Positions 1 to 5,184 of a stretch of DNA of 5,184 bases are shown one piece after another. A model generated the notes under the pieces. The model was given only the letters and a program-made list of their open reading frames with translations. It had not been told where the DNA came from and made no database searches. The DNA lies in assembly GCA_905212215.1 (NCBI GenBank), contig CAJMDR010000176.1, forward strand, positions 1 through 5,184. Reading direction: 5' to 3'. A program made the translations under genes and the position numbers. Source of the DNA: an uncultured Porphyromonadaceae bacterium. GTDB lineage: Bacteria > Bacteroidota > Bacteroidia > Bacteroidales > Muribaculaceae. The stretch's first letter is position 1. The number at the start of each line of letters is the position of its first letter.

Positions 1-1
1 T

Positions 2-94
2 TCCGGAGTAACACTTACTCCCGGCGACTACACCGTGGAGGTCTTCTGCGACGGATACCGTCTCGGGTCACGTCGCGTTACCATGAAGAAATAG
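2..94 (+). CDS. C-terminal end of an unidentified protein (partial)
   Basis: This is the last 30 codons of a gene that starts before the window; the reading frame is open from base 2 and ends at TAG (92-94). The residues follow a beta-strand pattern: LTPGDYTVEVFCDGY, then LGSRRVTMKK. A 'PG-Y-V-V...GY' pattern is typical of the closing strands of small beta-sandwich modules such as PEGA or carboxypeptidase-regulatory-like domains, but thirty residues are too few to name a family. The stop directly abuts the stop of the leftward phosphatase gene, leaving no intergenic base. Reading it as a real gene end rests on the protein-like composition and on the exact fit to the neighbour. The function is unknown. 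Confidence 0.6.
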   Translation, partial: SGVTLTPGDYTVEVFCDGYRLGSRRVTMKK

Positions 95-1336
95 TCATTC
101 CGTAATAGCTTGCCAGAAAGCTTTTAACTCCGTGTATGGTATGACCTTTCTGCCGTTGGACAAAGGGGCTACCCAACGTCCGTTGAGACGCATGCATATA
201 TACAGCTTTCCGGAGGCTCCGCGCAAGGTAACGATAAGAAGGTTGGCCCCCAACGGCACTACTTCATAATCCTGCCAGCTTTTGTATATTTCGTCGTATG
301 GCGTTTTGGGTGCGGGCACACATCCAGGCAGTTTCATCAGGTCGAACAGTGGCATAAGGGTCTCGGCATGACCGAATCTTAGGATCGCTACCGGAGAGCC
401 TGGCATCCCGGCAGAGTCAAGGGCGCCGATGATTGAACGCAACAATACTTTGGCGCTTTGTGTCGGCAAATTACTTAATGGTGTGGTGGTTCGCCGCAGA
501 CAATGTTCTAAGTTGGCTACACGCCAGCATTGTTCGTATTCTTTTACACTCATCCATTCTGTGCCGGGAGCCGGTAGCGAGGCAGCACGTAAGGACTGTA
601 AAACGCCATAAATGGCCATTGTCAGTTCCCGGTATCGCTTTGAATCTTTGCCATAACAGCCTCCCAACAGTCTGCGTGCCGGTTCCGGGGGTACTCTCTC
701 CTCCTGGTAACGGTTGCAAATCTCTTTCCAGGCGCCCTTTTTAAGGTATGCGGCGTATGCTGTGTCAGTATCGAAGAAACGCAGCAGAGGGCTGAACCTC
801 TTTCCTTCGGAGGTGCTGATTCCCAAGTCCGGGGACAAGCGGCATAGCGTGTGGCAGAACTCGTACATTGACATCACCACTCTCGGAACATAAGTGGCTA
901 TAGCCTGCACAGAACCTTTGTTCATGAGTTCCGGGCATAGGTCGCGCATCTGCGTGGCAAGTACCTGTTGTTCCTCTTTGCCTAAAGTGTTGAGCGCTCC
1001 CCAACGGTTTGCTGTCACAGATTCCACACTGTCGAGCAAGAACATGAATTGTCGTCCTTTTTCGGTTATGGTTCCGGCTTTCTCGGCATCTTTAAATGCA
1101 GAGCGAAGCACACTTAACTTTTTCGCCGATGACAGATACCGTGCGCCATGACGCGCCACGTAGTTTATCATCACAGGTTTAAGAGAATCCGGAGCCACTT
1201 CACGCAGACTCTGAGCTTCTGCCAGGTTCAGCGGCATCATCGAGCCATCGTAGCGAGCCGGCAATTCCTCATAGGCTGAGGCACCGAAGGCAGCCACGCA
1301 CAAGAAGCACAATATGATGAATGAGCGTATGTTCAT
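95..1336 (-). CDS. Secreted histidine acid phosphatase, MINPP/phytase-like
   Basis: This is a 413-aa exported phosphatase of histidine phosphatase clade 2, most like the multiple inositol polyphosphate phosphatases (MINPP) found in gut Bacteroides. These hydrolyse phosphate from phytate and other inositol phosphates in the periplasm, at the surface or in outer-membrane vesicles. Residues 1-21 form a signal peptide: N-terminal Arg, a hydrophobic stretch from about 6 to 18, and a probable cleavage site after ASA. The catalytic motif RHGAR is at 62-66, with His63 as the expected phospho-accepting nucleophile. Arg152, in a stretch ATYVPRVVMSM, fits the third conserved phosphate-binding Arg. HAE at 323-325 replaces the HD of ordinary acid phosphatases; HAE is the MINPP signature and Glu325 would be the proton donor. 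The proline of RHGxRxP is Leu68 here. The length is normal for the family. The ATG at 1336 is chosen because the signal peptide begins there. It is transcribed alone, divergently from the acetyltransferase. The family call is strong; the phytate substrate is inferred. Confidence 0.9.
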   Translation of the reverse strand: MNIRSFIILCFLCVAAFGASAYEELPARYDGSMMPLNLAEAQSLREVAPDSLKPVMINYVARHGARYLSSAKKLSVLRSAFKDAEKAGTITEKGRQFMFLLDSVESVTANRWGALNTLGKEEQQVLATQMRDLCPELMNKGSVQAIATYVPRVVMSMYEFCHTLCRLSPDLGISTSEGKRFSPLLRFFDTDTAYAAYLKKGAWKEICNRYQEERVPPEPARRLLGGCYGKDSKRYRELTMAIYGVLQSLRAASLPAPGTEWMSVKEYEQCWRVANLEHCLRRTTTPLSNLPTQSAKVLLRSIIGALDSAGMPGSPVAILRFGHAETLMPLFDLMKLPGCVPAPKTPYDEIYKSWQDYEVVPLGANLLIVTLRGASGKLYICMRLNGRWVAPLSNGRKVIPYTELKAFWQAITE

Positions 1337-1354
1337 GTAAATTCAACACCTTTC

Positions 1355-1382
1355 CAACCTTAAAGGATTTTATACCCCCAAA
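1355..1382 (-). promoter_or_regulatory. Weak candidate promoter for the phosphatase gene
   Basis: On the - strand, TAAGGTTG (1362 to 1355) matches the Bacteroidetes -7 element TAnnTTTG at five of its six fixed bases, and a TTTG lies upstream at 1382-1379. The 16-bp spacing is shorter than the usual 19-21 bp. The leader to the ATG at 1336 would be only a dozen or so bases. This is the best candidate I find in the spacer on this strand, but it is clearly poorer than the two rightward promoters in the window. Confidence 0.3.
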
Positions 1383-1406
1383 GAACCTGGCAGTAATAAT
1401 CCTATT

Positions 1407-1444
1407 CCTCCATTAACCTCCTTAAATTCCTTAACCTCCTTAAA
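1407..1444. repeat. Short array of 9-bp units, TTAAGGAGG on the - strand
   Basis: Reading the - strand, TTAAGGAGG (1443-1435), TTAAGGAAT (1434-1426) and TTAAGGAGG (1425-1417) follow each other without gaps, then a 10-bp variant TTAATGGAGG (1416-1407). A degraded unit may precede them up to about 1455. Equivalently, on the + strand the 14-mer TTAACCTCCTTAAA occurs exactly at 1413-1426 and 1431-1444, with a period of 18. Each full unit contains AAGGAGG, a perfect Shine-Dalgarno-like core, although no start codon is served by it. The array lies between the two divergent genes, 21 bp upstream of the acetyltransferase -33 element. Its role is unknown; it could be a dispersed intergenic repeat, a regulator-binding site or simple slippage. 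Confidence 0.7.
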
Positions 1445-1465
1445 ACTCCCTTGAAGTAATTTGGT

Positions 1466-1496
1466 TTTGACACATCAGTCAAATGGTGTAACTTTG
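1466..1496 (+). promoter_or_regulatory. Bacteroidetes-type promoter of the acetyltransferase gene
   Basis: TTTG at 1466-1469 and TAACTTTG at 1489-1496 match the Bacteroidetes housekeeping sigma consensus (TTTG, 19-21 bp, TAnnTTTG) at every fixed position, with a 19-bp spacer. Transcription should begin a few bases after 1496, which gives a leader of about 20 bases to the ATG at 1522. The leader has no Shine-Dalgarno site, as is usual in this phylum. Confidence 0.85.
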
Positions 1497-1521
1497 CGGA
1501 AAAGTCTTTTGCATTAGAATT

Positions 1522-2019
1522 ATGGCGACTGGAAAACCGATATTGACCTTTCGGAAGGCAGAACGTAAGGACTGTGCTCTGATAGTACGGTTCATAAGAT
1601 TGCTGGCAGATTACGAGAAACTGCTTCATGAAGTCGAGGCCACTCCAGAGGTGATAGAAGAATGGGTGTTCGACCGTCATGGCGCAGAAGTGGTGTTTGC
1701 CGAAGTTGATGGCGGGGCGGTAGGCTTTGCACTTTATTTCTACAACTTCTCTACCTTTGTGGGCAGAAGCGGGCTTTATCTGGAAGATTTATTCGTGCTT
1801 CCCGAACAGCGAGGCAAAGGCTACGGCAAAGCGCTGATGCTGCATCTTGTGGAGAAGGCCTATACCTGTGGTTGCGGCAGAATGGAGTGGATATGCCTCG
1901 ACTGGAACAAGAGCAGTCTTGCCTTCTATCGCTCCCTTGGAGCGGTTCCGGTAGATGGCTGGACCGTTCAGCGCCTCAACCGCGAAGGCCTGAAACGCCT
2001 CGCAGAACCCTCTTTATAA
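1522..2019 (+). CDS. GNAT N-acetyltransferase, SSAT (spermidine/spermine)-like
   Basis: This is a 165-aa cytoplasmic enzyme of the Gcn5-related family that moves an acetyl group from acetyl-CoA to an amine. It resembles the spermidine/spermine N1-acetyltransferase and thialysine acetyltransferase branch. Family marks visible here are LLADYEKLLHEVEAT near the N terminus (about 27-41), YNFSTF-GR-GLYLEDLFV (74-92), the acetyl-CoA pyrophosphate loop Q/R-x-x-G-x-G as QRGKGYG (96-102), and the segment LDWNKSSLAFYRSLGA (126-141). Tyr136 corresponds to the general-acid tyrosine of human SSAT. The C-terminal GWTVQRLNREGLKRLA (146-161) also fits that branch. The length is typical. The ATG at 1522 follows a well-placed promoter, and upstream there is no better start. 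It appears to be a single-gene unit. The fold is certain; the true substrate (a polyamine, a thialysine-like amino acid or another small amine) is inferred from family resemblance and not shown by context. Confidence 0.9.
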   Translation: MATGKPILTFRKAERKDCALIVRFIRLLADYEKLLHEVEATPEVIEEWVFDRHGAEVVFAEVDGGAVGFALYFYNFSTFVGRSGLYLEDLFVLPEQRGKGYGKALMLHLVEKAYTCGCGRMEWICLDWNKSSLAFYRSLGAVPVDGWTVQRLNREGLKRLAEPSL

Positions 2020-2051
2020 AGCCCCGTTGAGTATAAATTTAGTCATAGTGT

Positions 2052-2102
2052 GTTCGTCTGAACAGTCCGACTTGTCTGAAATATGCAATTCATTTTCTGA
2101 AT
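2052..2102. repeat. Small direct and inverted repeats upstream of the lipoprotein promoter
   Basis: TTCGTCTGAA (2053-2062) and CTTGTCTGAA (2071-2080) are direct repeats with 8 of 10 bases identical and an 18-bp period. The first lies inside a short inverted repeat GTTC-GTCT-GAAC (2052-2063). A second inverted repeat, ATTCA-TTTTC-TGAAT (2088-2102), ends 5 bp before the -33 element. They sit where an activator or repressor could bind, but they are short and could be chance. No run of T follows, so a terminator for the acetyltransferase is not supported. Confidence 0.3.
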
Positions 2103-2107
2103 ATGGT

Positions 2108-2139
2108 TTTGGTAATGTAAAGAAAATTAGTTATCTTTG
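2108..2139 (+). promoter_or_regulatory. Bacteroidetes-type promoter of the lipoprotein/ABC operon
   Basis: TTTG (2108-2111), a 20-bp spacer and TATCTTTG (2132-2139) match the phylum consensus at all fixed positions. The start of transcription is expected a few bases past 2139, which gives a leader of roughly 20-25 bases to the ATG at 2167. This decides the gene start: the frame remains open upstream to a TTG at 2137, but that codon lies inside the -7 element and could hardly be translated from this promoter. Confidence 0.85.
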
Positions 2140-2166
2140 CAAAAATTCACCTCAAAACCAAAGGCA

Positions 2167-3483
2167 ATGAAAAAGACATTATCGCTGGCCTTCGTGCTCG
2201 CTCTTTTGTTCGCCGTGGCTTCATGCTCGAAAAGCACCGATGCCAGTGAACTCCTCTCCACAGTCCCCTCCAACGCGCAGTTGGTAGTAGTCGGCAATGT
2301 GGAAAAAGTGGTAAAGGACATCGACGCCACCAAAGACGGAAACTCCCTGCAACTCAGCGAGCAGATTCGCTCCCTGGTACATACTCCCGATGGCTCGGAT
2401 CCTTTTGAACTCCTCCAGAAAGGCGGAGTGAAGCTCTCGTCAGTGGTAATGTTCATGGACGAAGCCCAGAATGGTTATGTAACCGGCTTCATCGGCGACG
2501 AAGAGGCTTTCCGCAGCTATGTCGAGAAACAGTCCGGCGAAAAATTCCAGAAGGACGGCTCCATGGATGTATGCGGAAAGGTTATCATTGTCGATGATCG
2601 TTTCTGGGTAATGAGTGGTGCCGACGCCTCCAAGGTGGCCGACTTCATGAAGCTCTCGGACGACAAGTCGGTGGCCTCTATGGAAATAGCCGACAAGCTG
2701 GTTTCGGAAGAAAACGATCTCTCAGGCTATGCCTCCCTATCCGCGATGGGTGCCGGAGCAGCTCAGTTAGGCATGGCTCAAGGTCTGATGGGCGCTTCAT
2801 CTATGGATGCCATGGCTTTCCAGGTGAGGTTCGAGAAGGGCAAGCTGGAGATGAACGGTCAGTTCCTTGACAGTAAGTTCCAGCCTATCGACGACAAGAG
2901 CGAAGGCTTCCATAGAATAGACCTCAGCACGGTGAAGATGCTGGAAGGCAACGCAGAATATGTGGTTGCTGTAGGCATAGACAAGAAGGTCGCCGCCGCG
3001 CTTTCCACAGCACTCCCCATGGCTTCCTCGCTGCAGGGTATCGACGCTCTCGACGGCACCATGGCTATGGCTTTGAATCCTACGCAGATGATGGGCAGCG
3101 GAATGCCCGAAATGATGATGGTGGCACGCCTGTCGTCGGCAGAGAATGCCGCCAAACTAGGTGAATCGGTGAAAGGTCTGCTTTCCACCGGTGTCAAGGT
3201 GACAATCAAAGGCCGCTCGCTGTTGGTACGCACAAGCGAGAATATGAACGGCAAACTCAGCGTAGGCAATCATCTCAATGACCTTGAAGGCGCTTACATA
3301 GGTGTAATAGCCGCTCCGTCTGCCCTGCAGAAGGTGCTTCCCGGAAGCAACATTCCTTTCGACGGCGCTTCCTTCGTTATAAAGCCTGTTGACGCCAAGC
3401 TCTGCTTCCAGCTGAAGGTTTATACGGGCAGCGACGCCAATGCGCTGATGACGCTGATTAAGATTGCTGAAGCATTATCATGA
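2167..3483 (+). CDS. Two-lobed periplasmic/surface lipoprotein of unknown function
   Basis: This is a 438-aa lipoprotein. Residues 1-20 are a lipoprotein signal: MKK, a hydrophobic core, and the lipobox VASC with Cys20 as the lipidated residue. The following SKSTD lacks a clear acidic surface-export signal, so a periplasm-facing location is more likely. The mature part seems to be an internal duplication. NAQLVVVGNVEKVVKDI (36-52) resembles NAEYVVAVGIDKKVAAAL (262-279), and DLSGYASLSAMGAGAAQLGM (184-203) resembles DLEGAYIGVIAAPSALQKVL (372-391); strand-helix units between them also pair up. Each lobe is about 180-210 residues. Methionine is high (25 of 438), clustered at 194-216 and 299-318. 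The overall pattern recalls Bacteroidales lipoproteins such as DUF4836, but I cannot confirm membership. The gene heads the run with the ABC ATPase (36-bp gap) and permease, so it may be their periplasmic partner. The ATG at 2167 is chosen from the lipoprotein signal and the promoter position. No enzyme motif is seen. Confidence 0.85.
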   Translation: MKKTLSLAFVLALLFAVASCSKSTDASELLSTVPSNAQLVVVGNVEKVVKDIDATKDGNSLQLSEQIRSLVHTPDGSDPFELLQKGGVKLSSVVMFMDEAQNGYVTGFIGDEEAFRSYVEKQSGEKFQKDGSMDVCGKVIIVDDRFWVMSGADASKVADFMKLSDDKSVASMEIADKLVSEENDLSGYASLSAMGAGAAQLGMAQGLMGASSMDAMAFQVRFEKGKLEMNGQFLDSKFQPIDDKSEGFHRIDLSTVKMLEGNAEYVVAVGIDKKVAAALSTALPMASSLQGIDALDGTMAMALNPTQMMGSGMPEMMMVARLSSAENAAKLGESVKGLLSTGVKVTIKGRSLLVRTSENMNGKLSVGNHLNDLEGAYIGVIAAPSALQKVLPGSNIPFDGASFVIKPVDAKLCFQLKVYTGSDANALMTLIKIAEALS

Positions 3484-3519
3484 GGTAGTGCAACTTCAAG
3501 AAACTGAATCTTTGAAACA

Positions 3520-4188
3520 TTGACTGACAAAGAAAACAGCCACATAACCACGATACGCCTGCATGACGCTTTGCCGGCGGTATTTGCAAAAATGCCTACA
3601 CGCCCTTCCGAAATCTGGGAGGGCGATGTGCTGCTTGAAAAGGGGAAACTATACATTATCGCCGCCGAGAGCGGTACGGGAAAATCAAGCCTCTGCGCCT
3701 ACGTATACGGTGCAAGACGCGACTATTCCGGTACCATCTTCTTCGACGGCGAGGATGTGAGTACTTTCTCCATAGACCATTGGCAGTATCTGCGTCGAAA
3801 CTCATTGGCGTATCTGCCGCAGGAACTCGACCTCTTTCCCGAACTCAGCGCATGGCAGAACATTGAGCTGAAACGGCGCCTTACCAATTTTACTCCCGAG
3901 AAGAAGGTCGAGGAATGGCTCGAACGGCTCGGCATCGCCGACCGTCGCGATTTCCCGATAGGGAAGATGAGCATAGGACAGCAACAGAGGGTGGGAATAA
4001 TTCGCGCTCTCTGTCAGCCTTTCGATTTCCTGTGGCTCGATGAGCCTGTAAGCCATCTTGACCCGGAGAACAACCGCATCGCCGCAGAGATGATTTTAGA
4101 AGAGGCATCACGGCAGAAAGCCGCTGTGGTGGCTACTTCTGTGGGAAACCATCTCGCTATCCCCGACCCGGTACTCTTAAAACTCTGA
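3520..4188 (+). CDS. ABC transporter ATP-binding protein
   Basis: This 222-aa cytoplasmic ATPase would power the permease that follows 19 bp downstream. Motifs in order: Walker A AESGTGKSS (49-57, Ala in place of the usual first Gly), Q-loop Gln101 in YLPQELDLFPE, signature MSIGQQQR (150-157, for LSGGQ), Walker B FLWLDEP (170-176) with catalytic Glu175, and D-loop SHLD (178-181). The switch region reads VVATSVGNHLAI; Ser207 stands where the H-loop histidine should follow Thr206, and the nearest His is 211. The order and length match the small ATPases of the MacB/LolD/FtsE type. No ATG opens the frame early enough: an in-frame stop lies at 3505-3507, and the first ATG (3592) would remove the IRLHDALPAVFA strand that precedes the nucleotide site. 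TTG at 3520 is therefore the likely start. A partial match to a -7 element just before it is not convincing, so co-transcription with the lipoprotein gene is inferred. Confidence 0.9.
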   Translation: MTDKENSHITTIRLHDALPAVFAKMPTRPSEIWEGDVLLEKGKLYIIAAESGTGKSSLCAYVYGARRDYSGTIFFDGEDVSTFSIDHWQYLRRNSLAYLPQELDLFPELSAWQNIELKRRLTNFTPEKKVEEWLERLGIADRRDFPIGKMSIGQQQRVGIIRALCQPFDFLWLDEPVSHLDPENNRIAAEMILEEASRQKAAVVATSVGNHLAIPDPVLLKL

Positions 4189-4207
4189 TACAGTTTGATT
4201 TAAAGAT

Positions 4208-5184
4208 ATGAACCCCGTTAGCAAACTGTTGCGCAAAAATCTGTCGCTGACTCAGACCATAGGATTCGTGCTTGCGAACCTTGTGGGACTTACCATTGTG
4301 GTGGCAGGTTTGCAGATGTATGTCGACGCCACTCCAATATGGAACGGTGACGATTCTTTCGTGAAAAAAGATTACCTTGTCGTCAACAAGAAAGTATCGG
4401 CGAGCAACACCATAGGCCTCTCTTCGTCAGCCTTCACCGAGGCGGATCTTGCCGATGTACAGCGTCAGCCCTGGGTTCGCGGCATGGCACCGTTCACAAC
4501 CGCCGACTTCCGCGTCAGCGCAACCATTACGGCACCCGGCCAGGACCGTGGCCTAAGCACTTTCCTTTTCCTGGAATCATTGCCCGGAGAATATGTCGAC
4601 ACGCATGGTGCTAAATGGACCTATAAACCAGGCGAGACAACGGTGCCCATTATCATGAGCCGCGACTATCTGGCACTCTATAACTTCGGATTCGCCACGG
4701 GAGCAGGGTTGCCGCAGCTCAGCGAACAGATAATCAAGAGCGTACCCTTGGCGCTGAACATCACTTCCACCTCAAATCCGGCTCACTCCACCACCATGCA
4801 GGCGCATATAGCAGGCTTTTCATCGCGGCTGAATACTATTCTTGTGCCACAGGAATTCATGGACTGGGCCAATGCCACTTATGGCTCTAAGACGCAAAGG
4901 CAGCCTTCGAGAATTATCATCAATACCAATTCGCCGGGCGATGTGGCGATTTCCGATTATATCGACGGCAAGAACTGGGAATTGGCGGGTGACAAATCTA
5001 ATTCCCGTGCCAGCTTCCTGCTTAACGTTGGTGCCGGCGTGGTGCTTGCCATTGGTGTGGTGATAACGGCACTGAGTTTCTTCATCCTTTTCCTGAGCAT
5101 TTCATTGCTGATGCAGAAGAATCGTCCGAAGCTCCATTCATTGCTGATGTTGGGGTATCCTACGGCGGAAGTAGGGAAGCCATA
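4208..5184 (+). CDS. FtsX/MacB-like ABC permease (3' end outside the window)
   Basis: The frame is open from the ATG at 4208 through the window edge (325 codons and two bases, no stop), so the gene is partial only because the window ends. A short basic N terminus (KLLRKN) is followed by transmembrane segment 1 at about 18-38. Next comes a soluble, presumably periplasmic, domain of about 230 residues with the MacB-core-like stretch VPIIMSRDYLALYNFGFATG near 148-167. Transmembrane segment 2 lies at about 273-302, rich in V, L, I and F. The residues after it, NRPKLHSLLMLGYPTAEVG, are the start of the cytoplasmic coupling region typical of FtsX-family permeases ('...L..LG....EV...'). The missing part should hold two further membrane segments. 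It follows the ATPase by 19 bp with no promoter seen and is probably translated from the same message. Such permeases usually act by mechanotransmission or on lipoproteins; the substrate is not evident. Confidence 0.88.
   Translation, partial: MNPVSKLLRKNLSLTQTIGFVLANLVGLTIVVAGLQMYVDATPIWNGDDSFVKKDYLVVNKKVSASNTIGLSSSAFTEADLADVQRQPWVRGMAPFTTADFRVSATITAPGQDRGLSTFLFLESLPGEYVDTHGAKWTYKPGETTVPIIMSRDYLALYNFGFATGAGLPQLSEQIIKSVPLALNITSTSNPAHSTTMQAHIAGFSSRLNTILVPQEFMDWANATYGSKTQRQPSRIIINTNSPGDVAISDYIDGKNWELAGDKSNSRASFLLNVGAGVVLAIGVVITALSFFILFLSISLLMQKNRPKLHSLLMLGYPTAEVGKP

Noticed and set aside
433..744. Rightward open frames inside the phosphatase gene
   Set aside because: They are antisense to a gene with clear catalytic motifs and a signal peptide, and their translations look like random composition.
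1402..1680. Leftward open frame of 92 codons ending in a Leu-Arg-Arg-like tail
   Set aside because: It runs antisense through the acetyltransferase and its promoter, and its LRR tail is only the 9-bp DNA repeat read in frame.
2052..2063. GTTC-GTCT-GAAC hairpin as a terminator of the acetyltransferase gene
   Set aside because: The stem is only 4 bp and no T tract follows.
2137..2166. Ten-residue N-terminal extension of the lipoprotein from TTG 2137
   Set aside because: The codon lies inside the -7 promoter element, and the extension would precede a complete lipoprotein signal starting with MKK.
2859..3269. Leftward open frame of 136 codons within the lipoprotein gene
   Set aside because: It is antisense to a well-supported lipoprotein with its own promoter; the translation is Ser-rich and low in structure, as expected from a shadow frame.
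3507..3514. AATCTTTG as a -7 promoter element for the ABC ATPase
   Set aside because: It misses the first T, has no TTTG at the right distance upstream, and leaves almost no leader before the TTG at 3520.
4842..5063. Rightward 73-codon frame inside the permease
   Set aside because: It overlaps the continuous permease frame, which has transmembrane segments and runs unbroken from 4208 to the window edge.

Overview
The window looks like chromosomal DNA of a gut-type Bacteroidales bacterium. GC content is intermediate, and a Muribaculaceae-like origin would fit, but that is inference. The evidence is two near-perfect Bacteroidetes promoters (TTTG, 19-20 bp, TAnnTTTG), starts without clear Shine-Dalgarno sites, a Bacteroidetes-style lipoprotein, and an exported MINPP-type histidine phosphatase of the kind common in gut Bacteroidales. 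I see no rRNA, tRNA, CRISPR array, insertion sequence or phage gene.

Layout. (1) Positions 2-94 are the last 30 codons of a + strand gene. (2) A - strand secreted histidine acid phosphatase (95-1336) meets it tail to tail with no base between the two stop codons. (3) A 185-bp divergent spacer (1337-1521) holds a short array of 9-bp units (TTAAGGAGG on the - strand), a clear promoter for the rightward gene and a weak candidate for the leftward one. (4) A GNAT acetyltransferase of the spermidine/spermine (SSAT) type occupies 1522-2019. (5) A 147-bp spacer with small repeats and a second clear promoter leads into (6) a + strand run: a 438-aa two-lobed lipoprotein (2167-3483), an ABC-transporter ATPase (3520-4188, probable TTG start) and an FtsX/MacB-like permease (4208 to the window edge, incomplete).

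How the genes may work together. The phosphatase and the acetyltransferase look like independent single-gene units. The last three genes are closely spaced (36 and 19 bp) on one strand, with no promoter or terminator recognised between them, so they are probably an operon. An FtsX-type permease with a large periplasmic domain, its ATPase and a co-expressed lipoprotein resemble the layout of mechanotransmission ABC systems (MacB, LolCDE, FtsEX), which do work in the periplasm or outer membrane rather than moving a substrate through the inner membrane. The lipoprotein is an apparent internal duplication, and the ATPase lacks the usual switch histidine. This cassette is the most interesting part of the window; its substrate cannot be read from the sequence.
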